From positions 1-64,000 of the forward strand of contig CANLCT010000008.1 of the NCBI GenBank assembly GCA_947489195.1: a stretch of 64,000 bases of DNA, read 5' to 3'. This stretch comes from an uncultured Aquimarina sp. (GTDB lineage Bacteria; Bacteroidota; Bacteroidia; Flavobacteriales; Flavobacteriaceae). This document shows, in pieces, positions 17,714 through 27,143 of the stretch. The translations under genes and the position numbers were made by a program. The notes under the pieces were generated by a model. The model had not been told where the DNA came from and searched no databases. It saw nothing but the letters and a program-made list of their open reading frames with translations. Position 1 is the stretch's first letter, and every line of letters starts with the position of its first letter.

Positions 17714-19969
17714 CTATTGTTTCTTTTTAAATTTATCAAATAAGCTAGTCGCTTCCTGTTTAGGCCAAGTATTATTTGAAGGGTCAATATCCCCTGTTTC
17801 TGTATTTGGATCAACTTCTATTTTTATGATTTTTTTAACCGCGGGAATAATTTTACTGATTTTATTGTCGTTTTTACGCCATACTTGCGCTGGGTATGCA
17901 ATAGTTTCACTAGTACTATCATCGTAAGTATATTTTACAATTAAAGGCATTACCAATCCTCCTGGTTTATTAAACACCACCTGATAAAAGAAATTAGGGT
18001 TTTTCATTGTCTTTCTTTCTTCTGCCGAAAAGTTATCTAATAAAAAGTCTGTTAATTTTTGTGAGTTTTCAATTACAGATTTACTTGTATCTACATTTTT
18101 AAAATCCTCACTATCCTCGGTAACAGCATATACTAAAGGGATTAAATCTTTTTCTTTCATATCCCTTTGTACTAACAAATCCCTCATAGATTTGTTTGGT
18201 TTATTCGATACATAATATTTTTTTACTTCTTCAATTCCTATATCAACAACATCAGTTGTATAAAACCAACCTCTCCAAAACCAATCTAAATCCATTCCCG
18301 ATGCTTCTTCCATCGTTCTAAAAAAGTCCTCGGGTGTCGGGTGTTTAAACATCCAACGATTAGCATATACCTTAAAGGCATGGTCAAACATTTCATTCCC
18401 CATTACTGTTTCGCGCAAAATATTTAATGCTGTCGCTGGCTTTCCATAGGCATTATTCCCTAACTGTATCACATTATCAGCCTGTGTCATTATAGGCGAA
18501 ATTTGACTTTGATCACCACTCATATAAGGGATTATATTAGTTACAGGCCCTCTCCTACTTGGGTAACCTTCTTCAAAATCTTGCTCCGTAATATATTGTA
18601 AAAAAGTATTTAAACCTTCGTCCATCCACCCCCATTGGCGCTCATCACTATTTACAATCATCGGAAAATAATTATGCCCAACCTCGTGAATAATAACGCT
18701 AATCATTCCATTACGGGTACGCTGACTGTAAGTTCCATCGGGCTTAGGTCTTCCGTAATTCCAGCAAATCATAGGATACTCCATTCCTTGGTTTTTTGAA
18801 TGTACAGAAATAGCCTTATGGTAAGGATATTGAAAGGTCATTCGACTGTAAGTTTGCAATGCTGCTTTAACCGATTTTGTACTGTATTCTTCCCACAAAG
18901 GGTTTCCTTCTTTTGGATACATAGATACAGCCATTACCTTTTTCCCCAGAACATCAACCGCCATCATTTCGTAAATAAATTTACGAGATGATGCAAAAGC
19001 AAAATCACGTACATTTTCTGCTTTAAATTTCCATGTTTTTGTGGCTGTTTCTTTTGTTTTTTCTGCTAATTCTGCTTCTTCTTGGGTAACCAAAATTACT
19101 GGTTTTACATAATTTTCTAAAGCTTCATTATATCTAGAAAGCATTGTTTTTGTGTATACTTCTTTCCTATTTTGAAGTACTCCTGTAGCATCTAACACAT
19201 GATCTTTAGGTACCGTGATTTCAACTTCGTAATCTCCAAAATTCAAAGCAAACTCTCCATTACCCCAAAATTGCTCATTTTGCCAACCTTCCTTATCATT
19301 GTACACACACATACGCGGATAAAATTGTGCAATTACATACAAACGATTGTCATCTTCCTTAAAATATTCATATCCAGAACGGCCACGTTTTGCTACATGA
19401 TCATTTATATTATACCACCAATCAACATTAAATGTGATTTTTTTACCAGGAGCTAGTGGCTTTGGCAAATCAATACGCATCATGGTTTGATTAATCTTAT
19501 ATTTTAAAGCCTTACCATCTGTACTTTGAACATTTGTAATGTTAAAACCACCATCAAATGGTTCTGTTAAATATGTTGCAGTAAATCTAGCTGGTGTTGA
19601 ATAAGGGTCCATTGCATCACCATCACGTAATAGTGTTTTAGAATCTTTGCTTCGCTTATTTTGATCTAATTGCAGCCATAAAAAATCTAATTCATCAGGG
19701 GAATTATTGGTATAAGTTATACTTTCTTTTCCTGTTAACTTCGTTTTTTGATCATCTAAAGTTACTTGTATTTTATAATCTGCCTGTTGTTGGTAATATT
19801 CGTGCCCAGGAGCTCCCGAAGCATTTCGATATACATTTGGTGTGGCAAATTCATCATACAATTGCCTAAATTTATTTTGGTTGGTATGCCCTTTGTGCGA
19901 AATGGAATCCTGCTGTGCTACACTACTAAATGCTACTAGTAAAATGCATAAAAAACTTAATTGCTTCAT
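17714..19969 (-). CDS. M1 family zinc aminopeptidase, exported
   Basis: A 751-residue gluzincin with signal peptide (about 1-18, SSVAQ). The zinc site is H428-E429-x-x-H432 with the third ligand E451, exactly 18 residues after H432 as in the M1 family (HEVGHNYF ... WMDEGLNTF). An N-terminal beta-saddle domain precedes the catalytic domain. The usual GxMEN exopeptidase motif appears as QGMEYPMICW, so the amino-group-binding Glu is kept. It likely trims peptides in the periplasm. It starts 14 bp after the DUF6702 gene and is probably cotranscribed with it. Confidence 0.9.
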   Translation of the reverse strand: MKQLSFLCILLVAFSSVAQQDSISHKGHTNQNKFRQLYDEFATPNVYRNASGAPGHEYYQQQADYKIQVTLDDQKTKLTGKESITYTNNSPDELDFLWLQLDQNKRSKDSKTLLRDGDAMDPYSTPARFTATYLTEPFDGGFNITNVQSTDGKALKYKINQTMMRIDLPKPLAPGKKITFNVDWWYNINDHVAKRGRSGYEYFKEDDNRLYVIAQFYPRMCVYNDKEGWQNEQFWGNGEFALNFGDYEVEITVPKDHVLDATGVLQNRKEVYTKTMLSRYNEALENYVKPVILVTQEEAELAEKTKETATKTWKFKAENVRDFAFASSRKFIYEMMAVDVLGKKVMAVSMYPKEGNPLWEEYSTKSVKAALQTYSRMTFQYPYHKAISVHSKNQGMEYPMICWNYGRPKPDGTYSQRTRNGMISVIIHEVGHNYFPMIVNSDERQWGWMDEGLNTFLQYITEQDFEEGYPSRRGPVTNIIPYMSGDQSQISPIMTQADNVIQLGNNAYGKPATALNILRETVMGNEMFDHAFKVYANRWMFKHPTPEDFFRTMEEASGMDLDWFWRGWFYTTDVVDIGIEEVKKYYVSNKPNKSMRDLLVQRDMKEKDLIPLVYAVTEDSEDFKNVDTSKSVIENSQKLTDFLLDNFSAEERKTMKNPNFFYQVVFNKPGGLVMPLIVKYTYDDSTSETIAYPAQVWRKNDNKISKIIPAVKKIIKIEVDPNTETGDIDPSNNTWPKQEATSLFDKFKKKQ

Positions 19970-19983
19970 AAATTTTTGTCCTG

Positions 19984-20502
19984 TTAGTAATAAATTGTTC
20001 CCGATGGGTTTTCTGCATATAAATGCAAGCTTTTTGTTATCTTATTGTTTGTAATATCAATGGTGTTTTGCTGTTCTGAAAATAAATCTTGTAACATGGT
20101 ATTTTCTACATCAAAACGTTTTACTGTTTCTTTAACTGGTGCTTCAACAAAAATATAAAGCAATTCATTTTTAGCTTCACATCCCAAAAATTTAAGCTCC
20201 ATAGGTTGTCGATTCACTTTTAATTGAATTTTTTTTGTTACGTAAGCTGCTATATATTTTTCTTCTTCATCACTCAAATTTTCAAAGTCAATAGCACTTA
20301 ATTTGTAACGTTCTTCTAATACATCTTCAAAATCATCTACAAAAACCTGCGTATATACTTTTACCAATTGTTCTTGCTCATTAATTTCAATTTTTGTAAT
20401 GCTAGCATAATATTTATGCGCCGAAAACGATAGTAATAGCATTATCACCATTAAAAAAGTAATAGTAAAAAAACGTCCTGTAAAATTGCTTATTTTTAAC
20501 AT
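19984..20502 (-). CDS. DUF6702 family protein, membrane-anchored or exported
   Basis: A 172-residue protein with an N-terminal hydrophobic segment (about 12-28) and a beta-rich domain starting at HKYYASITKIEIN. It matches a Bacteroidota family of unknown function that is regularly found directly upstream of an M1 peptidase, as here (14-bp spacing). The pairing suggests a shared role, but nothing catalytic is visible. Confidence 0.75.
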   Translation of the reverse strand: MLKISNFTGRFFTITFLMVIMLLLSFSAHKYYASITKIEINEQEQLVKVYTQVFVDDFEDVLEERYKLSAIDFENLSDEEEKYIAAYVTKKIQLKVNRQPMELKFLGCEAKNELLYIFVEAPVKETVKRFDVENTMLQDLFSEQQNTIDITNNKITKSLHLYAENPSGTIYY

Positions 20503-20521
20503 AAATTATGATTTCTATTCA

Positions 20522-21856
20522 ATGAATCAAAAACTATTTTATATTCTATTAACGAGTATATGTTTTGGATGTGTCTCTAAAAAAAACATAGAAAAAAATA
20601 AAAGTACAACTTATGCTACTTTTAGACCAAAAAATGTTAAAATTTACACACAAACTGATAAAAAATTACTTGGCCCTTGCGAACCTAGTATTTGTATTGA
20701 CCCTACCAACCCTAATAATATAGTTGCGGCCAGTGTATTAGATTACATCCACACCTCAACCGATGGCGGACATACTTGGTCTACAAAAAAACAAACTTCG
20801 ACCCATGGTATTTGGGGGGATCCAGTTGTTGTTGCTGATAAAAAAGGTGACTTTTATTACTTCCACCTAAGTGATCCCGAGGGGACTAATTGGAAAAGTG
20901 AAAAAATATTAGATCGCATAGTGGTACAAAAAAGCTTAAATAAAGGAAATACTTGGACTGCTGGTACGGGAATTGGATTAAACCCGCCGAAACAACAAGA
21001 CAAACAATGGGCATGTATAAACCCAAAAAATAATCATTTATATACTACATGGACCGAATTTGACAAATACAACAGTAATCAACCGCAGGATAAGTCTCGT
21101 ATACTTTTTTCAAAATCAAGTGATCAAGGAATTACATGGAGTACCCCAAAAAATATAAGCATCCATCAGGGAGATTGCATGGATGACGATCAAACCACCG
21201 AAGGTGCAGTACCTTGTACTGATGGCAAAAATATTTATGTTGCCTGGGCTTTTGATCATTATATCTGGTTTACTAAAAGTGAGGACCAAGGAGCTACCTG
21301 GTTAGCTGATCCTATTAAAATAGCCACTCAAAAAGCAGGTTGGCAATTTAACATTCCTGCAGTTAAAAGAGCTAATGGTTTTCCGGTAACCGGAGTTGAT
21401 GTTTCAAACTCCAAACACCAAGGAACTCTTTATATTAATTGGTCTAACCAAACTGACCTCGCAAATACGGATATACTTATAAGTAAATCTAAAGACCAAG
21501 GTAAAACATGGAGTACTCCTAAAATAATACATAAAAAAACCACATCTAAGCATCATTTTTTTAATTGGATGAGTATTGATCCCGCTACAGGTTTTATTTA
21601 TATTATTTATTACGAAGAAGATGCCACAGATAAAAACCTTATTAATGTACAACTTGCAGTATCAAAAAATGGTGCAAAAAACTTTAAAAATTATACTATT
21701 TCAGAAAAAGCTTTTAACCCAAAAGGCGCTAACTTTTTTGGCGACTACAATAATATTGACGTTAAAAATGGAATAATTAGACCGATTTGGACTCAGGTCG
21801 AAAATGGTTTTGTAAGTGTTTGGACTGCACTTATTAATGATGCTGAGTTGAAATAA
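20522..21856 (+). CDS. BNR/sialidase-fold lipoprotein
   Basis: Start chosen at ATG 20522, which gives a lipoprotein signal with lipobox CFGC (C at about 16); an upstream ATG would overlap the divergent gene. Several S-x-D-x-G-x-T-W Asp-boxes are visible (STDGGHTW, SLNKGNTW, SSDQGITW, SEDQGATW, SKDQGKTW), spaced about 45-65 residues as in six-bladed beta-propellers. Glycosidase activity is possible, but I cannot identify a full sialidase active site, and many such proteins are non-enzymatic. It is divergent from the DUF6702 gene and not linked to a polysaccharide utilisation locus. Confidence 0.8.
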   Translation: MNQKLFYILLTSICFGCVSKKNIEKNKSTTYATFRPKNVKIYTQTDKKLLGPCEPSICIDPTNPNNIVAASVLDYIHTSTDGGHTWSTKKQTSTHGIWGDPVVVADKKGDFYYFHLSDPEGTNWKSEKILDRIVVQKSLNKGNTWTAGTGIGLNPPKQQDKQWACINPKNNHLYTTWTEFDKYNSNQPQDKSRILFSKSSDQGITWSTPKNISIHQGDCMDDDQTTEGAVPCTDGKNIYVAWAFDHYIWFTKSEDQGATWLADPIKIATQKAGWQFNIPAVKRANGFPVTGVDVSNSKHQGTLYINWSNQTDLANTDILISKSKDQGKTWSTPKIIHKKTTSKHHFFNWMSIDPATGFIYIIYYEEDATDKNLINVQLAVSKNGAKNFKNYTISEKAFNPKGANFFGDYNNIDVKNGIIRPIWTQVENGFVSVWTALINDAELK

Positions 21857-21973
21857 AATTCATTTTAATTCACTAAAAAAAATAATTCCATTAGACTTAT
21901 CATTTTTTTTAGCATTTTTATCACCTAATTACTAAATAATTACAATACACAAACAAATCACACTATACAATAC

Positions 21974-23425
21974 ATGCTATTTAATTCTTTTGCCTTCTTT
22001 GCTTTTTTACCCATTGTGTTTTTTTTACACTGGAGTCTATTTAGCAAAAAAGAACAATTTCAAAATTTATTTTTATTAGTAGCAAGCTATTTTTTTTATG
22101 GTTTATGGGATTGGCGTTTTTTATTTTTAATTATAGCCAGTACGGTAGTGGATTTTTATATTGGGAAACAGATTTATAAAAACAATTCTAATAGTAAACG
22201 AAAACTATTACTCTGGGTGAGTATTATTTTTAATATTGGAATATTATTTTTCTTTAAATATTATAACTTTTTTATCAATTCTTGGATTGATCTGTTTCAA
22301 TTATTTGGCTTGGAATTAAAAAACACCTGGACACTAAAGGTTATTCTACCTGTAGGAATTTCATTTTACACCTTTCAAACCTTATCCTATTCTTTAGATG
22401 TATATCATAAAAAAATAACACCTACTACCCATTTTATTTCATTTGCTACTTTTGTTTCTTTTTTTCCTCAATTGGTTGCCGGACCTATTGAAAAAGCAGC
22501 TAACCTGTTACCACAAATTACTAAAAAACGAACTTTTAATTACAGCAAATGTACCGAAGGACTTAAACTAATACTCTGGGGGTTATTTAAAAAAGTAGCT
22601 ATTGCAGATGCCATTGCCCCTATGGTTGATGATATTTTCCAAAACTATGCTGGCCATTCGGCTTCTACTCTATTATTAGGGGCTTTTTTATTTAGCTTCC
22701 AAATTTATGGCGATTTTAGTGGTTATTCTGACATAGCTATTGGTACAGCTAAACTATTTGGCATCGAGCTTGTCTCTAATTTTAAATTTCCTTATTTGTC
22801 TCGAAATATTAGCGAATTTTGGCAACGCTGGCATATTTCATTATCCAATTGGTTTAAAGAATATGTGTATTTCCCTCTAGGGGGAAGCAAACAAGGACAA
22901 TTAAAATCCATTAGAAACATTAGTATTGTTTTTTTAGTCAGCGGATTTTGGCATGGTGCCAATTGGACATTTATAATATGGGGAAGCATTCATGCTTTAC
23001 TTTACATTCCTTTATTTTTTACTCAAAATAACCGAAAGTATTCAAATACAATAGTTGCCCAAAAAACGCTCTTCCCTTCTGTTAAAGAAATTATTAACAT
23101 AATCACCACCTTTAGTTTAGTTACCTTATCCTGGGTGTTTTTCAGAGCCCAGTCTATTACTGAAGCCTTTGGTTATTTTAAACAAATACTCACAAATTTC
23201 AGTTTTGAAATATACCATCACCCATCGGGTTATCGAATGATTGATTATTACCTTATACTGGTACTATTTATTATTTATGAATTCATCATTCGAAAAAACG
23301 AGCGTGCTCCCTTTAATTTTTCTTCAAAAATAATTCGATTCGTTTTATATACGCTCATTATATTTTGCTTAGTCTTATTTTTTGATGACCAAATAGATCG
23401 TTCATTTATTTACTTTCAATTTTAA
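21974..23425 (+). CDS. MBOAT family O-acyltransferase (AlgI-like)
   Basis: A polytopic membrane protein of 483 residues with the AlgI/DltB-type core. The catalytic His lies in SGFWHGANWTF near residue 325, and the NISEFWQRWHISLSNW motif is at about 276-291. Such proteins move acyl groups across the membrane to acetylate a polysaccharide. The partner gene starts 4 bp after the stop and encodes an SGNH-type protein, the usual two-component arrangement of AlgI/AlgJ-like O-acetylation. The polymer acetylated is unknown, as no glycan synthesis genes are nearby. Confidence 0.9.
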   Translation: MLFNSFAFFAFLPIVFFLHWSLFSKKEQFQNLFLLVASYFFYGLWDWRFLFLIIASTVVDFYIGKQIYKNNSNSKRKLLLWVSIIFNIGILFFFKYYNFFINSWIDLFQLFGLELKNTWTLKVILPVGISFYTFQTLSYSLDVYHKKITPTTHFISFATFVSFFPQLVAGPIEKAANLLPQITKKRTFNYSKCTEGLKLILWGLFKKVAIADAIAPMVDDIFQNYAGHSASTLLLGAFLFSFQIYGDFSGYSDIAIGTAKLFGIELVSNFKFPYLSRNISEFWQRWHISLSNWFKEYVYFPLGGSKQGQLKSIRNISIVFLVSGFWHGANWTFIIWGSIHALLYIPLFFTQNNRKYSNTIVAQKTLFPSVKEIINIITTFSLVTLSWVFFRAQSITEAFGYFKQILTNFSFEIYHHPSGYRMIDYYLILVLFIIYEFIIRKNERAPFNFSSKIIRFVLYTLIIFCLVLFFDDQIDRSFIYFQF

Positions 23426-23429
23426 ACTT

Positions 23430-24371
23430 ATGCTAAAACTGTCTATTAAAATTGGATGCTATCTTTTTCTAATATTATTAATTTTAGAAATCCTAATACG
23501 AGTATTTCATTTAGCCAAGGATACACCACAAAGGTTTATTGATAAATCTAAGGTAGAAAAATGGGTGCCTAACCAAAAAGGCATTTCGGTAACTGGTATT
23601 CGAAAACAAAATGCTGCTCACTACCGCATTAACAATTCTGGATTCAATTCTTATCAAGAATATAATTCTACTAAAGAACAATTTGAACTCGCATTGGTAG
23701 GAGATTCTTTTATTGAAGGTTTTCATCAAGATTATGATGATTCCATTGGCAAAAAAATTGAAAATGAGTTCCCCAACATTAAAGTATATGAGTATGGTTA
23801 TGCAGGTTATGATTTTGCAGACCAATTGCATTTAATACATGCTTACAAAAAAGACTTTGATTTGATTGATCAAATAATTATTTACATTGATTTCAACTCC
23901 GATTTATTACGTTACAAATATACTGTAATACAAGATCGAATAACTTTACAATCTCCATTAAACAATATGCTAAAAAAATGTAAATTATTAGTATATACTA
24001 AAAGTATTGGATTGCTCGATCCTCCCAAAAAGCTAATCGCCAAACTAATAAATAGTTTGAACAAAAAACAACCCAAAACTTCTAAAAAAAGTATTGAACA
24101 TACAGATAAGACAGCCATTTACATCAATAATTTTAAAAAACTAGTTCAGCTATATGGTTTTGACAAACAACGCTATTCTTTATTATTAAATACAAATACT
24201 ACCCCCAAACCATTCTTAGATTATTTAACAAATAATCATTTTAAAATCATTGACTTTCATCAAAGCTTTAAAAAAGCAACTGCGCCTACATATTTAATTT
24301 ATGATCAGCATTGGAATAATTACGGAAGGTCATTAATAGCAAAACAGATTAGTAAAACTATACTTCGATAA
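23430..24371 (+). CDS. SGNH/GDSL-like protein, partner of the MBOAT acyltransferase
   Basis: A 313-residue protein with an N-terminal membrane anchor (about 7-24). An SGNH block I appears as VGDSFIEG with nucleophile S93, and the C-terminal D292-x-H294 in DQHWNN completes a likely triad. Translation is probably coupled to the MBOAT gene 4 bp upstream. By analogy with AlgJ/AlgX and PatB pairs it would transfer the acetyl group to the glycan outside the membrane. The substrate is not predictable. Confidence 0.75.
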   Translation: MLKLSIKIGCYLFLILLILEILIRVFHLAKDTPQRFIDKSKVEKWVPNQKGISVTGIRKQNAAHYRINNSGFNSYQEYNSTKEQFELALVGDSFIEGFHQDYDDSIGKKIENEFPNIKVYEYGYAGYDFADQLHLIHAYKKDFDLIDQIIIYIDFNSDLLRYKYTVIQDRITLQSPLNNMLKKCKLLVYTKSIGLLDPPKKLIAKLINSLNKKQPKTSKKSIEHTDKTAIYINNFKKLVQLYGFDKQRYSLLLNTNTTPKPFLDYLTNNHFKIIDFHQSFKKATAPTYLIYDQHWNNYGRSLIAKQISKTILR

Positions 24372-24449
24372 ACAAGGATTACAAAAAAAGGAGCCAGTAA
24401 TAAAACCCATAATATAAAATTCTATAGCCTATAAAATCATAAAAAGTAC

Positions 24450-24457
24450 TATTTTTG
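24450..24457 (+). promoter_or_regulatory. -7 element of the threonine operon promoter
   Basis: TATTTTTG matches the flavobacterial -7 consensus TAnnTTTG and lies 10 bp before the first start codon of the leader peptide. A clear TTG element at the -33 distance is not visible. Confidence 0.5.
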
Positions 24458-24467
24458 GCAAATTAAA

Positions 24468-24584
24468 ATGAATAGGATGTTTAACACAAATGAAATTACT
24501 GTGTCAGTAAATAGAATGTATATTACTTCTGGCGAAAGCCAAAATGGCTTATATACTACCACTACTACCCTTTGGGGTTTTTAA
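24468..24584 (+). CDS. thrL: threonine operon leader peptide (attenuator)
   Basis: A 38-codon ORF from ATG 24468 (ATG 24477 is also possible) ends in LYTTTTTLWGF with stop TAA at 24582-24584. Five consecutive Thr codons (ACT/ACC, 24555-24569) plus several Thr and Ile codons earlier (FNTN, EIT, YIT) precede thrA by 74 bp. This is the classic layout of an amino-acid attenuator: ribosomes stall on the Thr run when threonyl-tRNA is scarce, raising thrAB expression. It is too short for most gene finders. Confidence 0.85.
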   Translation: MNRMFNTNEITVSVNRMYITSGESQNGLYTTTTTLWGF

Positions 24585-24625
24585 GCTATTTATTTAATCG
24601 TCCAATTATGTAGTGTTTTCACTAC
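24560..24625 (+). promoter_or_regulatory. alternative hairpins of the thr attenuator
   Basis: CACTAC inside the Thr codon run (24560-24565) and CACTAC at 24620-24625 are both complementary to GTAGTG at 24610-24615, so the pairings exclude one another. The second forms a perfect 6-bp hairpin with a TTTT loop. A further small stem ACCC/GGGT (24567-24578) is followed by TTTT, and AAGCCA/TGGCTT (24536-24550) lies before the Thr run. Which state terminates transcription cannot be decided by eye. Confidence 0.55.
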
Positions 24626-24658
24626 CATTCACTCATTTATTTATAAAAACATACACCT

Positions 24659-27103
24659 ATGAACGTTCTAAAATTCGGAGGTTCTTCAGTCGCGACAGCG
24701 CAAACCATACAACAAGTATTACAAATAGTAGCCAATCACAGTAAAAATGACTCCCTTTTCGTAGTTGTTTCTGCACTTGGTGGAGTTACAGATTTGCTAT
24801 TAAAAGCAGGAGCACAAGCTGCTGCCAATAATAATGAATACAAGGAAACACTAAATGAAATTGAAAAAAGACACTTAGGTACCGTACGTGAATTAATTCC
24901 AGTTACAGAACAAAGTAGCGTTATTAGTACTGTAAAATCGAAACTTAATGATTTAGAATCTTTGTGCGAAGGTGCCTTTTTATTAAGTGAACTTTCTCCT
25001 AAAACTTCATCTGTAATTGCAAGTTTTGGCGAATTATTATCATCATATATAATTTCAGAAGCTGCAAAGGCTCAAAAAATAGACTTAATTTTACAAGATT
25101 CTAGAGATTATATCACTACAATAGAAGGAGAAAAAGTTACCGTAAATTACGAAGACACAAATAATAAGATTGCTGCTTTTGCAAAAAGTAATTCAGCAAA
25201 AATTGTTTTATTTCCTGGTTTTGTAGCACGTACCGAAGCTGGCGAACCAACTACACTAGGACGAGGTGGATCAGATTTTACTGCCGCTATTTTAGCTGCT
25301 GCAGTTAAAGCCAAAGAATTATTAATTTGGACAGATGTTAGCGGAATGTTCACTGCCAATCCTAGAGTGGTTAAGCAAGCTAAACCGGTTTCACATATTT
25401 CATATCAGGAAGCTATGGAGCTTTCTCACTTTGGAGCTAAAGTTATTTATCCTCCAACTATTCAACCTGTATTGGAAAAAAATATTCCTATTTACATAAA
25501 AAATACATTTGCTCCTGATGATTTTGGTACTTTAATTACACGTGAAGTTGAAGCACCTAAACAAGCCGTTACTGGTATTACTCATATCGAAAACATAGCA
25601 GTTATTACACTTGAAGGTGGCGGAATGATTGGTATCCCTGGTTTTTCAAAACGTTTATTCGAAACACTTTATGCTGCAAAAATTAATGTAATTTTAATTA
25701 CACAAGCTTCATCGGAACATTCCATATGTTTAGCTATTGCTAGTAGTGATACCGAAAAAGCAAAATTGGTTATTGATGCCGCATTTGAATTCGAAATATC
25801 AAAAGGAAAAGTACACCCAACAAAAATAGAAAATGATGTAGCCATTTTAGCCCTTGTAGGTGATAATATGGTTGATCACCAAGGGCTAAGTGGTAAAATG
25901 TTTAGCACACTTGGTAAAAACAATGTAAATATTAGAGCGATTGCTCAAGGTGCTTCTGAAAAAAATATCTCAATAGTAATTGCTAAAAAAGATATCGATA
26001 AAGCATTAAACTCTTTACATGAACAATTCTTTGAAGTAAAAACAAAACAGCTGAACTTGTTTGTTACTGGAGTAGGTAATGTAGGAAGCAAATTAATTGA
26101 ACAACTACAACAACAAGCAGATTACTTGAAAGAGAATTTGCGTTTAAAAATTAGAGTAGTAGCTTTATCTAATTCTCGTAAAATGGTTTTCAGCTCCGAA
26201 GGCCTAGACCTTACTAACTGGAAAGAAAGCCTTGAAAATGGAGAACAAGCATCACCTGAAGCTTTTTTTAAACAAACAAAAGCAATGAATTTACGTAATA
26301 GTATTTTTGTTGATAATACAGCTACCGAAAAAATTGCTGCAGTTTACAAAAACTACCTTGCTAATAGTATTGGAGTAGTTACTTGTAATAAAATTGCCTG
26401 TGCAGATGCTTATGTAAATTATCATGAATTACAAACTTTATCACGTGAATATGGAGCTCCGTTCCTTTATGAAACAAATGTAGGTGCTGGTTTACCTATT
26501 ATTGATACTTTAAATAATTTAATTGCCTCTGGTGACAGGGTGCGAAAAATACAAGCTGTACTTTCGGGCAGTTTAAATTTTGTGTTTAACTACTACAAAA
26601 AAGGAGTTACCTTTTTTGATATAGTAAAACAAGCTCAAGAGCAAGGATATACCGAACCTGATCCAAAAATTGATTTAAGTGGTGTTGATGTTGCTCGTAA
26701 AATATTAATCTTGGCACGTGAAAGTGGTAATGTTATGGAACTTACTGATATTGTAAACAATCCATTTTTACCACAAGCAAGTCTAGATACGAATAACGTT
26801 CCTGACTTTTTTGAAAGTTTAAAAACTAACGAAGCACATTTTGCCGAAATTTTAGAAGCCGCTGCTTCAAAAAATTGTCGTTTAAAATACGTGGCTCAAT
26901 ACGAAGAAGGTAAAGCATCTGTTGGATTACAACATATTCCATCTGATCATCCATTTTATAACTTAGAAGGTAGTGATAATATCGTATTATTTTACACCGA
27001 CCGTTACCCAGAACAACCTTTAATTGTTAAAGGAGCTGGTGCTGGTGCCGACGTTACTGCTTCGGGTATATTTGCAGATATTATACGAATTGGTAAAAAA
27101 TAG
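24659..27103 (+). CDS. thrA: bifunctional aspartokinase / homoserine dehydrogenase
   Basis: Full-length 814-residue fusion. The aspartokinase domain starts with MNVLKFGGSSVA and carries the GRGGSDFTAA substrate motif near residue 200; two ACT domains follow (about 305-460) for feedback control. The NAD(P)-binding homoserine dehydrogenase starts at FVTGVGNVGS (about 465) and has the catalytic region PDPKIDLSGVDVARK (about 672-686). It performs the first and third steps from aspartate to threonine and methionine. It is controlled by the Thr-rich leader upstream and followed by thrB 40 bp later. Confidence 0.96.
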   Translation: MNVLKFGGSSVATAQTIQQVLQIVANHSKNDSLFVVVSALGGVTDLLLKAGAQAAANNNEYKETLNEIEKRHLGTVRELIPVTEQSSVISTVKSKLNDLESLCEGAFLLSELSPKTSSVIASFGELLSSYIISEAAKAQKIDLILQDSRDYITTIEGEKVTVNYEDTNNKIAAFAKSNSAKIVLFPGFVARTEAGEPTTLGRGGSDFTAAILAAAVKAKELLIWTDVSGMFTANPRVVKQAKPVSHISYQEAMELSHFGAKVIYPPTIQPVLEKNIPIYIKNTFAPDDFGTLITREVEAPKQAVTGITHIENIAVITLEGGGMIGIPGFSKRLFETLYAAKINVILITQASSEHSICLAIASSDTEKAKLVIDAAFEFEISKGKVHPTKIENDVAILALVGDNMVDHQGLSGKMFSTLGKNNVNIRAIAQGASEKNISIVIAKKDIDKALNSLHEQFFEVKTKQLNLFVTGVGNVGSKLIEQLQQQADYLKENLRLKIRVVALSNSRKMVFSSEGLDLTNWKESLENGEQASPEAFFKQTKAMNLRNSIFVDNTATEKIAAVYKNYLANSIGVVTCNKIACADAYVNYHELQTLSREYGAPFLYETNVGAGLPIIDTLNNLIASGDRVRKIQAVLSGSLNFVFNYYKKGVTFFDIVKQAQEQGYTEPDPKIDLSGVDVARKILILARESGNVMELTDIVNNPFLPQASLDTNNVPDFFESLKTNEAHFAEILEAAASKNCRLKYVAQYEEGKASVGLQHIPSDHPFYNLEGSDNIVLFYTDRYPEQPLIVKGAGAGADVTASGIFADIIRIGKK

Positions 27104-27143
27104 CCCTTATTAAAACTTCTTTAAAAAGAAGAATTTTAAGATT

